From positions 1 through 64,000 of the forward strand of contig WTGC01000140.1 of assembly GCA_011523705.1 (NCBI GenBank): 64,000 nt of DNA. Direction: 5' to 3'. The notes below the pieces were generated by a model. The model did no database searches, had not been told where the DNA came from, and worked only from the letters and a program-made list of their open reading frames with translations. Both the position numbers and the translations under genes were made by a program. The stretch is from Chloroflexota bacterium (GTDB taxonomy: Bacteria > Chloroflexota > Anaerolineae > Aggregatilineales > Phototrophicaceae). Positions 39,442 through 49,658 of this stretch are shown here, piece after piece. Each line of letters opens with the position of its first letter. Positions within the stretch are counted from its first letter, which is position 1.

Positions 39442-39671
39442 GACTTGTCATTCCGGTTTGGCGGTCAGCTGCCTCCCTTACGATGGACTTAGTGGCCCTG
39501 CTCGCGCCAGCATTCAACTGGAATGGCTGCAGTTTCAAGCCGCTAGCTGGCGCCGCGCAAGCAAGGACCATCGTCCAAATCGCTATTCAGCATTCAATTA
39601 TTCTTTACAGTGTACTAAGCTTTGGGCAACAAATTGAAACCTGATCGCAGGACGTAGAAGGAGAGAAAGAC
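39442..39671. other. Intergenic region before gap
   Basis: This 230-base gap holds the promoter region of the glycolytic genes. An AT-rich stretch at 39583-39620 contains TACTAA as a possible -10, but no good -35 at the right distance. AAGGAG precedes gap. No other feature seen. Confidence 0.3.
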
Positions 39672-40679
39672 ATGACGATTCGCGTCGGCATCAACGGATT
39701 TGGACGCATCGGCCGCCAGGTGCTGAAAGCGATCCGCGAATATTACCCAAACGAGATTGATGTGGTTGCCTTCAACGATCTGGGCGATCTGAATACGATG
39801 GCCCACCTCTTTCGCTACGATTCCAATTACGGCGTCTATCCTGGCTCGGTAGAGGCCACAGACGGCGCGCTGATTGTGGACGGCGATGAGATCAAAGCCT
39901 TGTCGGAGCGGGATCCGGCGCAATTGCCCTGGGGCGATTTGGGGGTCGAAGTCGTCATCGAGAGCACCGGCATCTTCACCGACAAAGCCAGCGCCTCGAA
40001 ACATATCGCTGCCGGCGCCAGCAAGGTCATCATCTCGGCGCCCGCGAAAGGCGAAGACATCACGATTGTCTTGGGTGTCAACCAGGACTGGTACGATCCG
40101 GCGTCGCACCATGTCTTGTCGAACGCGTCTTGCACAACAAACTGTCTGGCGCCCGCTGCCAAAGTCGTCAATGATGCTTTTGGCATTCGGCAAGGGTTCA
40201 TGACGACCATCCACAGCTATACCAACGATCAGCAGATTCTCGACCTGCCCCACAAAGATCTGCGCCGCGCGCGTGCAGCCGCTGTGAACATGATCCCGAC
40301 CAGCACCGGCGCCGCACAAGCTGTCGCGCTAGTCGTGCCGGAGTTGAAGGGGAAATTTGATGGCATGGCTGTTCGCGTGCCGACGCCAACTGGCTCCCTG
40401 GTCGATTTTGTCGCATCGGTGGAGCGGACGCCCGGAAAATCCGAATTGATTGACGCTTTTGAAGAAGCGGCCGCTGGACCCATGCGCGGGTATCTCGACG
40501 TCTCGCACGAGCCGCTGGTATCCAGCGATTACGTTGGCAATCCGCATTCCAGCATCATCGACGCCTTGGCGACAGACGTGGCTGGCGACCTGGTGAAAGT
40601 CATCACCTGGTACGACAACGAGTGGGGTTACTCTTGCCGGACAGCTGATTTGACCAAATTCGTCGGCGACCGCCTGTAG
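39672..40679 (+). CDS. gap: Glyceraldehyde-3-phosphate dehydrogenase, type I
   Basis: The enzyme oxidises glyceraldehyde 3-phosphate to 1,3-bisphosphoglycerate with NAD and phosphate. The 335-aa product has [14 protein letters not shown], the catalytic [12 protein letters not shown] with its cysteine, [11 protein letters not shown] and the C-terminal [12 protein letters not shown] strong AAGGAG lies before the ATG. It heads a run gap-pgk-tpiA, the lower glycolytic trunk. Confidence 0.97.
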   Translation: MTIRVGINGFGRIGRQVLKAIREYYPNEIDVVAFNDLGDLNTMAHLFRYDSNYGVYPGSVEATDGALIVDGDEIKALSERDPAQLPWGDLGVEVVIESTGIFTDKASASKHIAAGASKVIISAPAKGEDITIVLGVNQDWYDPASHHVLSNASCTTNCLAPAAKVVNDAFGIRQGFMTTIHSYTNDQQILDLPHKDLRRARAAAVNMIPTSTGAAQAVALVVPELKGKFDGMAVRVPTPTGSLVDFVASVERTPGKSELIDAFEEAAAGPMRGYLDVSHEPLVSSDYVGNPHSSIIDALATDVAGDLVKVITWYDNEWGYSCRTADLTKFVGDRL

Positions 40680-40702
40680 CGCCAGGGACTGAATCGATGA
40701 AA

Positions 40703-40724
40703 GGGCGAGGGATTTACCCCGCCC
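40703..40724 (+). other. Stem-loop between gap and pgk
   Basis: GGGCG-A-GGG, loop ATTTA, CCC-CGCCC form an 8-base stem with one bulged A, in the 72-base gap between gap and pgk. No T-run follows, so it may stabilise the gap transcript end or tune pgk level rather than terminate. Confidence 0.4.
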
Positions 40725-40751
40725 ATTTCGCCTCAAGCGGAGCGTAGAGAT

Positions 40752-41939
40752 ATGACCAAGATGACCCTACGCGATATCGAGTTGCGCGGCAAACGCGTGC
40801 TCTTGCGGGTCGATTTCAATGTGCCGCTGGACGGCGAAACGATCACGGATATGACGCGATTCCGCGCTGCGCTGCCGACACTTCGGTATATTCTGGACCG
40901 AGAGCCTCAAGCTGTGATTCTGATGTCGCACCTGGGCCGACCCAAAGGCGAACGAGTGGCGAACTTGTCGCTGGCGCCTGTCGCGCCGGCTCTGGCTCAG
41001 CTGCTGGGATGCGATGTCGCTTTCGCCGAGGACTGCATTGGCGCCAAAGCAGAGGCCGCCATCAACGACCTGCCCTCCGGTGGCGTAATCTTGTTGGAGA
41101 ATACGCGCTTTCATGCGGGAGAAACCCAAAATGACTCGCGCTTCGCGGCGGCGCTGGCAGCGCACGGCGATGTCTTTGTCAATGACGCCTTTGGCGCGGC
41201 GCATCGCGCGCACGCGTCAAACGTTGGCGTCTCGGCGCGCCTGACCGCAGTCGCCGGGCTGCTTCTGGAGAACGAAATCAATTGTCTGGCGACAGCGCTG
41301 GAAAAACCGCGGCGGCCCTTCATCGCGATTCTGGGCGGTGCTAAGGTCTCTGGCAAAATCGATGTGATTGACGCGCTCCTGGGCAAAGTGGACAAGCTGT
41401 TGGTTGGGGGCGGGATGGCGAATACATTTTTCGCCGCGCAAGGACGCGACATGGCCGATTCGCTGGTGGAATCCGATGCGCTGGATCTGGCGCGGCGCAT
41501 TCTCGCTGGCGCCGGCGACAAGCTCGTCTTGCCGGTCGACCAAGTCATCGCTGATGCGTTCAGGGACGATGCGGGTCAGCGACTGATCTCGGCGACTGAC
41601 GATGTGCCAGCGGGTTGGCAATCGCTGGATATTGGTCCGGCGACCGTTGCCGCCTACGCTCAAGCTCTGGATGGGGCGAAGACGGTCGTCTGGAATGGAC
41701 CGATGGGTGTTTTCGAGTTGCCGTCTTTCGCTGTGGGCACGGTCGCTGTGGCGCGGGCGCTGGCGGATGCGACCGCCATGGGCGCGACGACGATCATCGG
41801 CGGCGGCGACTCGGCAGCGGCAATTGAGCAAGCCGGTCTGGCGGCGCAGATGTCGCACATATCGACCGGCGGCGGCGCCAGCCTGGAATTGCTCGAAGGC
41901 AAGGCGCTACCAGGCATCGAATCGCTATCGCACCGCTAA
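40752..41939 (+). CDS. pgk: Phosphoglycerate kinase
   Basis: Pgk transfers the phosphate of 1,3-bisphosphoglycerate to ADP. The 395-aa product has [50 protein letters not shown] and [12 protein letters not shown]. The ADP site [11 protein letters not shown] and [14 protein letters not shown] are also present, in the normal order. It is 72 bases after gap and 102 before tpiA. Confidence 0.97.
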   Translation: MTKMTLRDIELRGKRVLLRVDFNVPLDGETITDMTRFRAALPTLRYILDREPQAVILMSHLGRPKGERVANLSLAPVAPALAQLLGCDVAFAEDCIGAKAEAAINDLPSGGVILLENTRFHAGETQNDSRFAAALAAHGDVFVNDAFGAAHRAHASNVGVSARLTAVAGLLLENEINCLATALEKPRRPFIAILGGAKVSGKIDVIDALLGKVDKLLVGGGMANTFFAAQGRDMADSLVESDALDLARRILAGAGDKLVLPVDQVIADAFRDDAGQRLISATDDVPAGWQSLDIGPATVAAYAQALDGAKTVVWNGPMGVFELPSFAVGTVAVARALADATAMGATTIIGGGDSAAAIEQAGLAAQMSHISTGGGASLELLEGKALPGIESLSHR

Positions 41940-42041
41940 CCCTGCGGGATCTTTCGCAGTCCAAACATGCGCATTTCGTTGGCGCTTCATACACTCGCGT
42001 TGTAAAAATAGAACTGAGGGTTCACTTCTCTCGAGGAGCAA

Positions 42042-42818
42042 ATGATGGCGAGAAGGCCGATCATCGCGGGCAACTGGAAGATGAACAAGTCGCCGGACGA
42101 GTCAGTCGCATTCGCGCGCGAATTGTCGCCGAAAATCGCGGCTTACAGCGAGGTCGAGCGAGTGGTCGCGCCGACCTTCCTGGCTATGACAGCAGTCGCC
42201 TCTGAACTGAAAGATTCGCCGGTCAAGGTTGCGGCGCAAGATAGCCACTGGCAGGCGGACGGCGCCTACACATCGCAAGTATCGGCAGCGATGCTGAAAC
42301 CATTCGTCGATTACGTCATCATCGGCCACTCGGAATGCCGCGCTTATCTCGGCGAGTCTGACGAAAATGTAAACCGCAAAGCGAAGGCGATCCTGGCGGA
42401 GGGCTTGCAGCCGATCATCGCCGTCGGCGAGAGCCTGGCGCAATATGAAGCCGGCGAAACCGTGCCCTTTGTTCGTTTTCAGGTGATTGCCGCGCAGGAC
42501 GGCATCGCAGCTGCGGACATGGCTCGCGTCGTTATCGCTTACGAGCCGATTTGGGCGATTGGAACTGGCAAAAGCGCGAGCGGCGATTTGGCGGACGATA
42601 TCATACGAACTGCCGTACGGGCTACCATTGCCGAGCTACACGGGGACAATACTGCTGAATCGGTTCGCATTCAATACGGCGGCAGCGTAAAGCCGGGCAA
42701 TATGGAAGAGTTCTTGTCACAGCCGAATATCGATGGCGCCTTGGTCGGCGGCGCTTCGCTTGATGTTGAAGACTTCGCCGCCCTGGTTGAAATCGCCGCT
42801 CGCGTGAAAGGACACTGA
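42042..42818 (+). CDS. tpiA: Triose-phosphate isomerase
   Basis: TpiA interconverts dihydroxyacetone phosphate and glyceraldehyde 3-phosphate. The 258-aa product has RPIIAGNWKMNKS (catalytic Lys), YVIIGHSECRAYL (His), VIAYEPIWAIGTGK (catalytic Glu) and RIQYGGSVKPGN. GAGGAG lies just before tandem ATG codons. The next gene's ribosome-binding site lies in its 3' end. Confidence 0.97.
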   Translation: MMARRPIIAGNWKMNKSPDESVAFARELSPKIAAYSEVERVVAPTFLAMTAVASELKDSPVKVAAQDSHWQADGAYTSQVSAAMLKPFVDYVIIGHSECRAYLGESDENVNRKAKAILAEGLQPIIAVGESLAQYEAGETVPFVRFQVIAAQDGIAAADMARVVIAYEPIWAIGTGKSASGDLADDIIRTAVRATIAELHGDNTAESVRIQYGGSVKPGNMEEFLSQPNIDGALVGGASLDVEDFAALVEIAARVKGH

Positions 42819-42819
42819 T

Positions 42820-44412
42820 CTGCAAGCGCTGGATTTTCTTGCCCTCGTCTCCCTGCTCGGTCTCTTATTCGTCCTGTTTCGCCAAATTGAACGCTGGCTG
42901 CATCAACACATCTTCAAAGTCGGCTGGCTGCTCACGAACAATTTTCAAATCACCACGATTCTTTATTACACCTTGTTCCTGCCCGGCATTCTGCTGCACG
43001 AATTGTCGCTTTGGCTGGCGGCAGGCATCTTAAACGTGCGTGCGGAACGCGCCATCGCGTTTCCCGCGGAACAAGAAATCGGCGAGCTCCGCCTAAATTT
43101 CATTCGCGTTTCCCCGCAAGCGGGCGCCTTACGCTATTCGTTAAGCAAGTTGGCGCCGGTATTTGCGGGGCTGGTCTGCTTGTGGATGATCGCCGCGCGA
43201 ATTTTCAACTGGCAAGACGCCGCCGCCATCGTTGCATCCGGCAGTATCGACGACTTGGCGCGCGCCCTGACCCGCGTGACCAGGACAGCCGACTTCTGGC
43301 TCTGGTTCTATCTGGCGTTCACGGTTGCCAACACGATGTTCCCGGCGCTTCAAAGGGAGTTAAGCGCGGTCCATAAAGCCGCCGCTTTCGCCACGACAGG
43401 CGCGCTGATGATGGTCGCCTGGTGGATTGGCGGCCGGTTTGAGGCGTCCATCGCCGGGGGAATCGAGAGCCTGGCCGGCAGCCTCGCGCTGGTTATGCTA
43501 CAGATGATTCTCATAAACGCCTTGGCCGTACTCGTATTGGGCGCCCTGGAGAGTCTGGTCGAACGGGTCACCGGCAAGAGCGCAACCTTTGCGGCGGGCA
43601 AGATGATTGCGATGTCGCGGCGACAAGCGCAGGAACATAAGGCGATGCGAGGGCGGGAGCGACGGGCGACACGCCGGGAGCAGCCGGGCAAAGAGTCAAA
43701 GGCGGTGATTCGATCTGTGTATGATCTGAAGCTGCCGATACCGGGACCGCCGGGGCGAGAACCGGTGAGCCGGAGCGCTGTCGCCGTCGTTAACCTTGAT
43801 GAACAGCATACAGACGCGGCGCCAGGCAATGTAACGAAGGCGAAGCCGACGAGCTTGCCGTCCCAAGCATCGGCGCAACTTGAGCGGCCGTCTCCAACTC
43901 GCGGGGAGTCGGCGGAAATCGACAGCGCCTCTCCCCGTGCAGCCGACTTATCGCAGCAGCCGAAAGAAGATCTCTGGCAGGCAAAACCTGATGTCGTTAA
44001 TCATGCGGCAACTGACGGCGAGAATGCGCCATTCAGCCGTCCGTTCGTCAATGCAGGGGCAAGCAAGAATGATGACGAATCTGGCTCACACGATGCCGGA
44101 CAATCCGCCAAAGATGCTTATTTCCCGCGTCCATTCGCCATGAAGACTCGCGCGGAGGACGCGCCTGACATCAGCGACTCGTCGCCTGTTTTGCCGAATG
44201 CAGACGCCATGCAACAAGATGGGGTCAAACGCGATGCCTCCGAACCTCGGGCTTTCACCACGAGGACAAAGCCGGCGCCGAAACCGTCCACGCGCTCTCC
44301 AAAGAAGACGCCGCGGCCGAGCGGCAACGAACTTACATACGAGCCGTTGGATGCAGGAGAGGTCTACAATGACGGCGAAGACGACGAGGACCTGGCGCCA
44401 ACATCGTCTTGA
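42820..44412 (+). CDS. Membrane protein with degenerate HExxH motif and long disordered tail; CTG start
   Basis: The frame is open from just after the tpiA stop. AAAGGA (42807-42812) lies 7 bases before a CTG at 42820, and there is no ATG, GTG or TTG until 42973, well inside a first membrane helix region. CTG is therefore the likely start and gives 530 aa. The protein has about five membrane segments (1-250). LPGILLHELSLWL (residues 60-64 HELSL) resembles the HExxH of M50-like membrane proteins with the second His lost. A disordered charged C-terminus of about 270 residues follows. The 3' end overlaps the next gene by 49 bases, convergent. Family uncertain. Confidence 0.6.
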   Translation: MQALDFLALVSLLGLLFVLFRQIERWLHQHIFKVGWLLTNNFQITTILYYTLFLPGILLHELSLWLAAGILNVRAERAIAFPAEQEIGELRLNFIRVSPQAGALRYSLSKLAPVFAGLVCLWMIAARIFNWQDAAAIVASGSIDDLARALTRVTRTADFWLWFYLAFTVANTMFPALQRELSAVHKAAAFATTGALMMVAWWIGGRFEASIAGGIESLAGSLALVMLQMILINALAVLVLGALESLVERVTGKSATFAAGKMIAMSRRQAQEHKAMRGRERRATRREQPGKESKAVIRSVYDLKLPIPGPPGREPVSRSAVAVVNLDEQHTDAAPGNVTKAKPTSLPSQASAQLERPSPTRGESAEIDSASPRAADLSQQPKEDLWQAKPDVVNHAATDGENAPFSRPFVNAGASKNDDESGSHDAGQSAKDAYFPRPFAMKTRAEDAPDISDSSPVLPNADAMQQDGVKRDASEPRAFTTRTKPAPKPSTRSPKKTPRPSGNELTYEPLDAGEVYNDGEDDEDLAPTSS

Positions 44413-45449
44413 AGCGCCGAAATCCGCCCCACCGCGACAAAACCGATCGCAATGCAAATCAGCATGAAGGCAAAGGCGATGAACTTGAAGATCTGACTGG
44501 TGGTCACTAGCGTCAGAAAACCGAAAAAGGCGCAAATCGAATAATAGACGAGCGCCATCTGCCGCGGGCTGAAGATGCCACTGTCCAGCAGGCGGAAATG
44601 CAGATGCCCGCGGTCGCCGCGAAATGGATTGTTGCCATGACGGACGCGATTGACGATCTGCCAACCCAAATCCATCAGCGGCAAACCCATCACGAGCAGG
44701 ATCGTCGCCATTTTGGCACCGCCGATGATGCTCAAGGTGCCCAGCGCATAGCCAAGAAACCAGGCGCTGCCGCCCATATAAAGGCGCGCGGGATAAAAGT
44801 TGTGGATCAGGAAGCCCAGCAGCGCGCCGGCCAGCGCTAGCGGCAGAAGGCTGATGCTCGTCTGCGGCGGCGACTGGCGGACAGCGCTATTGAGGAAGAG
44901 CACAATCGCGGCAATCAAGGCGATGCCGGCGGCCAGCCCGTCCGACCCATCAAGGAGATTGACGGTATTCATCATCAGAACCAGCCAGAACATGGTCAGC
45001 GCAACCGTCACGATCGGCGACCATTCGGCCGTCTGGGCGCCAGTGAAGGGATTATTGAAGAAAGCAATAAAGATTTGAAAGACAATCGCGATCGCCGACG
45101 TGAAGATCTGTCCCAGAAATATCTGAAACCAGTTCAAGCCAAAGATGTCATCAACGAGGCCGAGGGCGAATATCGCCGCGCTGCCCGCAACAAGACCAAC
45201 GAGACGGAAAATCTCATAAGGATCGCTGCGTTCAATTGGGATGAATTGCGCCAGAATGACGGCGACGGTGAAGCCGCCGAAGATGACCATGCCGCCAAGT
45301 TTGGGCATCGCCACCCGTTCCTGACGGCGGCCGCCGGGCACAGAGGTCACGCCAAAGCGCATGCTGAAGTGGCGCGCCAGGGGCACGATTAACAGAGCCG
45401 CTGCCAGCGCCGTGTTAAAGACGATGATGAATGCGTACAGTCGCAGCAT
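44364..45449 (-). CDS. Undecaprenyl-phosphate GlcNAc-1-phosphate transferase (WecA/TagO/MraY family)
   Basis: The 361-aa polytopic enzyme attaches a UDP-sugar phosphate to undecaprenyl phosphate, the first step of envelope glycan or peptidoglycan synthesis. It has about ten membrane segments. Motifs are MPKLGGMVIF, FALGLVDDIFGL, NTVNLLDGSDGLAAG (usually NLxDGxDGL), HNFYPARLYMGGSAW and GDRGHLHFRLLD. The GDRGHLHFRL loop points to WecA/TagO rather than MraY. The ATG shares one base with the upp stop (TGATG), so the two are coupled. It probably supplies the lipid carrier for glycans made at 7593-16549. Confidence 0.88.
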   Translation of the reverse strand: MLRLYAFIIVFNTALAAALLIVPLARHFSMRFGVTSVPGGRRQERVAMPKLGGMVIFGGFTVAVILAQFIPIERSDPYEIFRLVGLVAGSAAIFALGLVDDIFGLNWFQIFLGQIFTSAIAIVFQIFIAFFNNPFTGAQTAEWSPIVTVALTMFWLVLMMNTVNLLDGSDGLAAGIALIAAIVLFLNSAVRQSPPQTSISLLPLALAGALLGFLIHNFYPARLYMGGSAWFLGYALGTLSIIGGAKMATILLVMGLPLMDLGWQIVNRVRHGNNPFRGDRGHLHFRLLDSGIFSPRQMALVYYSICAFFGFLTLVTTSQIFKFIAFAFMLICIAIGFVAVGRISALQDDVGARSSSSSPSL

Positions 45450-46069
45450 CAGGTTCCGAACATTCGGTCGCCGGCATCACCGAGACCGGGAACTATAAAG
45501 CCGATATCGTTGAGCCGTTCATCCAGCTCGGTCACGTGTATCGGCACATCCGGATGAGAGGCGGAGAGCGCCTCGACGCCTTCGGGCGCCGCCAGGATGC
45601 CGAGGAATTTGATGCGCCGGGCGCCCCAACGCTTCAAGATATTGATGGTGGCGATGGCGGAGCCGCCGGTCGCCAGCATGGGGTCCAGCACCAGGCATAC
45701 TTGCACCGTCGGCGCCGCCGGCAGCTTGTTGTAATACTCCACCGGACGCAGGGTCTCTTCATCGCGATAGAGCCCGATATGCCAGACCTGCACAGTTGGC
45801 AGCAGTTCCTGGATGCCGTCAACCAGTCCCAAGCCGGCGCGCATGATTGGCACCAAGCCGATGACTTCACTGGCTGCCCAGCCGGCCGCTTCGCCCATCG
45901 GCGTAATAACTGTTGTGGGCTCCAACTGCAGATCCTGCGTCGCTTCGTAACAAAGCAGCAGCGCCAACTCTCGCACCAATTCGCGGAACTTGCGATGATC
46001 GGTGCTGGTGTCTCGCAGCACGGTCAGTTTGTGTTTGGCCAATGGATGGGACGAAACGTGCAACTGCAT
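45449..46069 (-). CDS. upp: Uracil phosphoribosyltransferase
   Basis: Upp salvages uracil to UMP with PRPP. The 206-aa product begins [20 protein letters not shown], and the PRPP loop is [18 protein letters not shown]. It ends in the typical [15 protein letters not shown]. The ATG at 46069 has AAAGGA 6 bases upstream; the frame is open further, but the added residues are unrelated. It is divergent from ruvB and coupled to the downstream WecA-like gene. Confidence 0.94.
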   Translation of the reverse strand: MQLHVSSHPLAKHKLTVLRDTSTDHRKFRELVRELALLLCYEATQDLQLEPTTVITPMGEAAGWAASEVIGLVPIMRAGLGLVDGIQELLPTVQVWHIGLYRDEETLRPVEYYNKLPAAPTVQVCLVLDPMLATGGSAIATINILKRWGARRIKFLGILAAPEGVEALSASHPDVPIHVTELDERLNDIGFIVPGLGDAGDRMFGT

Positions 46070-46133
46070 AGGCGTCCTTTCTGCTCGGCGCGGTCGCGAA
46101 AGATGGACAGACTCCCATTCTATAAAGCGAGCA

Positions 46134-46161
46134 TTGAAACCGCAAACCGCTCGTCTATACT
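46134..46161 (+). promoter_or_regulatory. Probable sigma-70-type promoter for ruvB-queA
   Basis: TTGAAA (46134-46139), a 16-base spacer and TATACT (46156-46161) lie 35 bases before the ruvB ATG. I saw no clear LexA-type inverted repeat. Confidence 0.6.
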
Positions 46162-46196
46162 GGCGTGGAATCGTAGGGGAACCGACTGCGCAATCG

Positions 46197-47228
46197 ATGT
46201 CTGAGGATGGGCGCGTCGTCAGCGGGCGACCAAAGCAATCTGAGCGAGACAATATCGCCCTGCGTCCACAGCGCCTGGCTGACATCGTCGGTCAAGACCG
46301 CGTGCGCGAGAATCTGAGCATTATCATCGACGCAGCGGCCGCGCGCGAAGAAGCGATCGATCATGTCTTGTTTTACGGTCCGCCGGGCTTGGGCAAGACG
46401 TCGCTCGCTTATGTCATCGCCAATGAAGTCGGCGCCAATATTCGGGTGACGGCCGGACCGGCGATTGAACGCCCGGGCGATCTGGCGGCTATTCTGACCC
46501 ACCTCAAACAAGGTGACATTCTCTTTATCGATGAAGTGCATCGACTTGGCAAAGCGGTCGAAGAGATCCTCTACCCGGCGATGGAAGATTTCGTGCTCGA
46601 TATCGTCATCGGCAAGGGACCGGCGGCGAAGACCTTGCGCTTAAACTTGCCGCGCTTTACCGTCATCGGCGCCACGACGCGTCTGGCGCTGCTGGCCTCG
46701 CCCTTGCGCGATCGCTTCGGCGCCCGCTTTAGGCTCGACTTTTATGAACCGCCAGCGATTGAAAGCATCGTCCTGCGCGCCGCGCGCCTGCTCAATGTCG
46801 AGATCCAGGGCGACGCCGCGGTCGAGATTGCGCGGCGTGCTCGCGGGACGCCTCGCGTCGGTTTGCGTCTCTTGCGGCGCGTGCGTGATTACGCCGAAGC
46901 GCGGGCCGATGGCGTCATCACCCTGGCGGTCACGCAAGAAGCGCTGGAATTGATGGAGATTGATCATCTAGGCTTGGACGATGTAGATCGGCGTATCCTG
47001 ACAACCATCATCGAGAAGTTCGGCGGCGGTCCCGTGGGGCTGGATACGATAGGCGCCGCCATCAGCGAAGATAGAGCCACAATCATGGACGTTTATGAGC
47101 CCTACCTGATTCAGCTCGGCTTCATCGATCGCACGCCGCGCGGGCGCACTTGCACGGAACACGCCTATCGTCACCTCGGCATCGACTACCCCGTCGACCC
47201 AGACGACGGCCAGCAGCGCCTGCTATGA
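46197..47228 (+). CDS. ruvB: Holliday junction DNA helicase RuvB
   Basis: RuvB drives branch migration of Holliday junctions with RuvA. The 343-aa product has Walker [14 protein letters not shown], Walker [12 protein letters not shown], sensor [10 protein letters not shown], the arginine-finger region [14 protein letters not shown] and a C-terminal winged helix ending [13 protein letters not shown]. ruvA and ruvC are not in the window. The stop overlaps queA by 4 bases. The ATG at 46197 follows a good promoter; the frame is open upstream but without family similarity. Confidence 0.96.
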   Translation: MSEDGRVVSGRPKQSERDNIALRPQRLADIVGQDRVRENLSIIIDAAAAREEAIDHVLFYGPPGLGKTSLAYVIANEVGANIRVTAGPAIERPGDLAAILTHLKQGDILFIDEVHRLGKAVEEILYPAMEDFVLDIVIGKGPAAKTLRLNLPRFTVIGATTRLALLASPLRDRFGARFRLDFYEPPAIESIVLRAARLLNVEIQGDAAVEIARRARGTPRVGLRLLRRVRDYAEARADGVITLAVTQEALELMEIDHLGLDDVDRRILTTIIEKFGGGPVGLDTIGAAISEDRATIMDVYEPYLIQLGFIDRTPRGRTCTEHAYRHLGIDYPVDPDDGQQRLL

Positions 47229-48292
47229 ATGTCGCCGACTTCGATTACGATTTGCCCCCACGCTACATTGCGCAGAAGCCCACCGAGCCACGAGATTCGG
47301 CAAAGCTGCTGCGAATGGACCGAAAAACGGGCGCGCTTTCGCACCACGAATTCCGCGATATCGTCGACATGGTGACGGCAGACGATGTCCTCGTTCTCAA
47401 TAATTCGCGCGTGATTCCGGCCCGCCTGCATGCCATCAAGGCGAAGAGCGGCGGCAAGGCGGAAATCTTGCTCTTGAAGCAACTGACGGATCGACGCTGG
47501 CAGGCGCTGGTAGGCGGTAGAAATATAACGCCAGGCTCGATTTTGAAGCTCCCTGGCAGCGACGCCACGTGTACCGTCATCCACAAGCTGGAGCGGTCCC
47601 AGCGCGTCATCGAATTCAGCCAACCGGCGCGCGAGCTCTTGGCGGAGCACGGTGAAACCCCGCTGCCACCGTACATCCGTGAGCGACTTGAAGATAGCGA
47701 GCGCTATCAGACGGTGTACAGCGAGATTGAGGGTTCGGCGGCGGCGCCAACCGCCGGGCTGCATTTCACGCGGGAGCTGCTGGACAAACTGAAGCGGAAA
47801 GGCACAAAGCTCGCCAGCTGCACCTTGCATATCGGCCTCGACACCTTTCAACCAGTGTCGGTCGAGCGCGTGCGCGATCACAAGATTCATCGCGAATACG
47901 CCGCGCTCGACCAGCACAATGTTTCAATCATCAACGAAGCCAGGCGAGCGGGCGGACGCGTCATCGCTGTCGGCACCACCGCCGCGCGCACGCTTGAGAC
48001 GAGCGCGATCTTTGCCGCCGGCGGCGATCCAGCCCGGCCGAGCTCAATTGCCCCACCCGATAAATGTCAGCCGCTCGCGGCATTTGAGGCGGAGACGGGC
48101 TTGTTCATCTACCCCGGCTACCAATGGCGCGCGGTCAATGCGCTGATTACCAACTTTCACCTGCCGCGCTCGACGCTGCTGATGATGCTCAGCGCCTTCG
48201 TCGGCCGCGATGTTTTGCTCGCCTCTTATGAAACGGCGTTAGGGATGAATTATCGTTTCTATTCCTTTGGCGACGCGATGTTCATCACTTGA
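47225..48292 (+). CDS. queA: tRNA preQ1(34) S-adenosylmethionine ribosyltransferase-isomerase QueA
   Basis: QueA adds the ribosyl part of SAM to preQ1 in tRNA to form epoxyqueuosine. The 355-aa product begins [19 protein letters not shown] and has [35 protein letters not shown] and [16 protein letters not shown]. The ATG at 47225 overlaps the ruvB stop (ATGA). It includes the extra central insertion typical of full-length QueA (around 245-275, KCQP region). Confidence 0.95.
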   Translation: MNVADFDYDLPPRYIAQKPTEPRDSAKLLRMDRKTGALSHHEFRDIVDMVTADDVLVLNNSRVIPARLHAIKAKSGGKAEILLLKQLTDRRWQALVGGRNITPGSILKLPGSDATCTVIHKLERSQRVIEFSQPARELLAEHGETPLPPYIRERLEDSERYQTVYSEIEGSAAAPTAGLHFTRELLDKLKRKGTKLASCTLHIGLDTFQPVSVERVRDHKIHREYAALDQHNVSIINEARRAGGRVIAVGTTAARTLETSAIFAAGGDPARPSSIAPPDKCQPLAAFEAETGLFIYPGYQWRAVNALITNFHLPRSTLLMMLSAFVGRDVLLASYETALGMNYRFYSFGDAMFIT

Positions 48293-48325
48293 TAAGAGTC
48301 CGCCTCTCGCGCCCTGAACTTGGAC

Positions 48326-48355
48326 TTGACTTATGGCATTTGAACTGTATACAAT
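48326..48355 (+). promoter_or_regulatory. Probable sigma-70-type promoter for the rplU-rpmA-rpmE operon
   Basis: TTGACT (48326-48331), an 18-base spacer and TACAAT (48350-48355) precede rplU by about 122 bases. The GC-rich leader (48362-48470) may hold an L21-type autoregulatory leader, but I could not confirm a fold. Confidence 0.6.
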
Positions 48356-48477
48356 GCTCGGCGGCCTATTGAATGCAGTGGGGCAATTTAGGCCAAGACC
48401 AATTTTCCCCGTGAGCGGAGCCCTTGAAAAATGGCTTTTGCTGCGGAGAAGTCAAGTGAAGATTGGAGCAAGTAAGC

Positions 48478-48789
48478 ATGTACGCAATCATCCGCAGTGG
48501 CGGCAAGCAGTATCGAGCGGAAGTCGGCGGGACGATTGATGTGGATCGACTGCCGCAAGACGTGGGCGAATCGATAGAAATTGCCGATGTTCTCCTTATT
48601 GCCGATGGCGATGACACCCGCATCGGGCAGCCACTGGTAGACGGCGCGATGGTCAGAGCGACTGTCGTAGACCAATTCCGCGGCAAGAAGATCATCGTGT
48701 ACAAGTACCGTCAGCGCACCAACTATCGCCGCAAACAGGGACATCGCCAATATTACACGCGGCTCCGCATTGAAGAGATTCAGATGTAG
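48478..48789 (+). CDS. rplU: 50S ribosomal protein L21
   Basis: The 103-aa product begins [17 protein letters not shown], the L21 start. It ends with [21 protein letters not shown], the conserved rRNA-binding segment. GGAG lies 9 bases before the ATG at 48478; an in-frame start at 48463 adds five residues. It is 25 bases before rpmA, the usual pairing. Confidence 0.97.
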   Translation: MYAIIRSGGKQYRAEVGGTIDVDRLPQDVGESIEIADVLLIADGDDTRIGQPLVDGAMVRATVVDQFRGKKIIVYKYRQRTNYRRKQGHRQYYTRLRIEEIQM

Positions 48790-48814
48790 GTCCCGTTAGA
48801 GGAGGCAAACTGCA

Positions 48815-49102
48815 ATGGCGCACAAAAAGGGCGGCGGCTCATCCAGCAACGGGCGCGACAGCAATTCAAAACGACTCGGCGTCAAGAACTTCGGCGGCGA
48901 ATTTGTCATCCCCGGCAACATCATCGTTCGCCAGCGCGGCAGCAAGTTTCACCCGGGCGAAGGCGTCGGCATGGGCAAGGATTACACGATCTTCGCCACG
49001 CGGGCTGGTTTCGTCACCTTTGAGAAAATCCGCGGTCGTAAAGGGCAGAAACGGATTTCTGTTTACGATACGCATGCGAAGACGGGCCAGTCCGTCAGTT
49101 AA
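48815..49102 (+). CDS. rpmA: 50S ribosomal protein L27
   Basis: The 95-aa product begins [19 protein letters not shown] with the flexible basic N-terminus that reaches the peptidyl-transferase centre. It continues with [20 protein letters not shown]. There is no N-terminal processing extension of the Firmicutes type. AGGAGG lies before the start. It follows rplU directly. Confidence 0.97.
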   Translation: MAHKKGGGSSSNGRDSNSKRLGVKNFGGEFVIPGNIIVRQRGSKFHPGEGVGMGKDYTIFATRAGFVTFEKIRGRKGQKRISVYDTHAKTGQSVS

Positions 49103-49160
49103 GCCGGCAGCACAAGTCATTTGCGCCACTCCTATGAGCCGCAAATGCGCGGAGGAATCC

Positions 49161-49619
49161 ATGAGAGAAGGCATCCACCCGGTATGGCATGAGACGCCGG
49201 TGCGCTGCATGACCTGCGGCACCACCTGGACGACCGGATCGACCGTTGAGTCGCTGACGGTCGAAATTTGTTCGAATTGTCATCCCTTTTATACCGGCGA
49301 GCAGCGCATCGTCGATACCGAAGGCCGCGTCGACAAATTCATGAAGCGCTTGCAGCAGCGCGACGAGATCCGAACCGCGCTCGACAATGCCGCGGCGGAG
49401 CGCACGCCGCTTGATCTGCCGATTGAGGACCTTGATATCGGCGCGCGCTACGCCAGTATCCTGGAAGCGAATGGCATCACTGTCGTCTCCGATGTGCTTG
49501 ATCGCCTGGGCGATGAAGACGACGAGAACAGCATTTTGGCGATCCAGGGCATCGGGCGCAAAGTAGTTAGCGACATGAAGAAGAACCTGCGCGCGCGCGG
49601 CTACCAACTCAGCAACTGA
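49161..49619 (+). CDS. rpmE: 50S ribosomal protein L31 with C-terminal helix-hairpin-helix extension
   Basis: Residues 1-66 of this 152-aa product are a zinc-type L31: [28 protein letters not shown] and [10 protein letters not shown], with Cys16, Cys19, Cys37 and Cys40. L31 is normally about 70 aa. Here about 85 more residues follow: a linker, then a domain (about 85-150) resembling the RNA polymerase alpha C-terminal domain. [20 protein letters not shown] leads to a helix-hairpin-helix [17 protein letters not shown]. The frame is intact and a perfect GGAGGAATCC precedes the ATG. The tail may bind rRNA or DNA. The L31 call is sure; the tail role is unknown. Confidence 0.92.
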   Translation: MREGIHPVWHETPVRCMTCGTTWTTGSTVESLTVEICSNCHPFYTGEQRIVDTEGRVDKFMKRLQQRDEIRTALDNAAAERTPLDLPIEDLDIGARYASILEANGITVVSDVLDRLGDEDDENSILAIQGIGRKVVSDMKKNLRARGYQLSN

Positions 49620-49639
49620 TCGGAAAACACATCGCGTTG

Positions 49640-49658
49640 GAGCTCGTCAAGACGGCTC
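49640..49658 (+). terminator. Possible terminator after rpmE
   Basis: GAGC-T-CGTC-AA-GACG-GCTC forms an 8-base hairpin with one bulge, followed by TTGGCTTTCTTGC. The T-tract is imperfect, so this is weak. Confidence 0.3.

Noticed and set aside
42820-44412. Confident call as an active M50 site-2 protease
   Set aside because: HExxH reads HELSL and no second metal motif was found.
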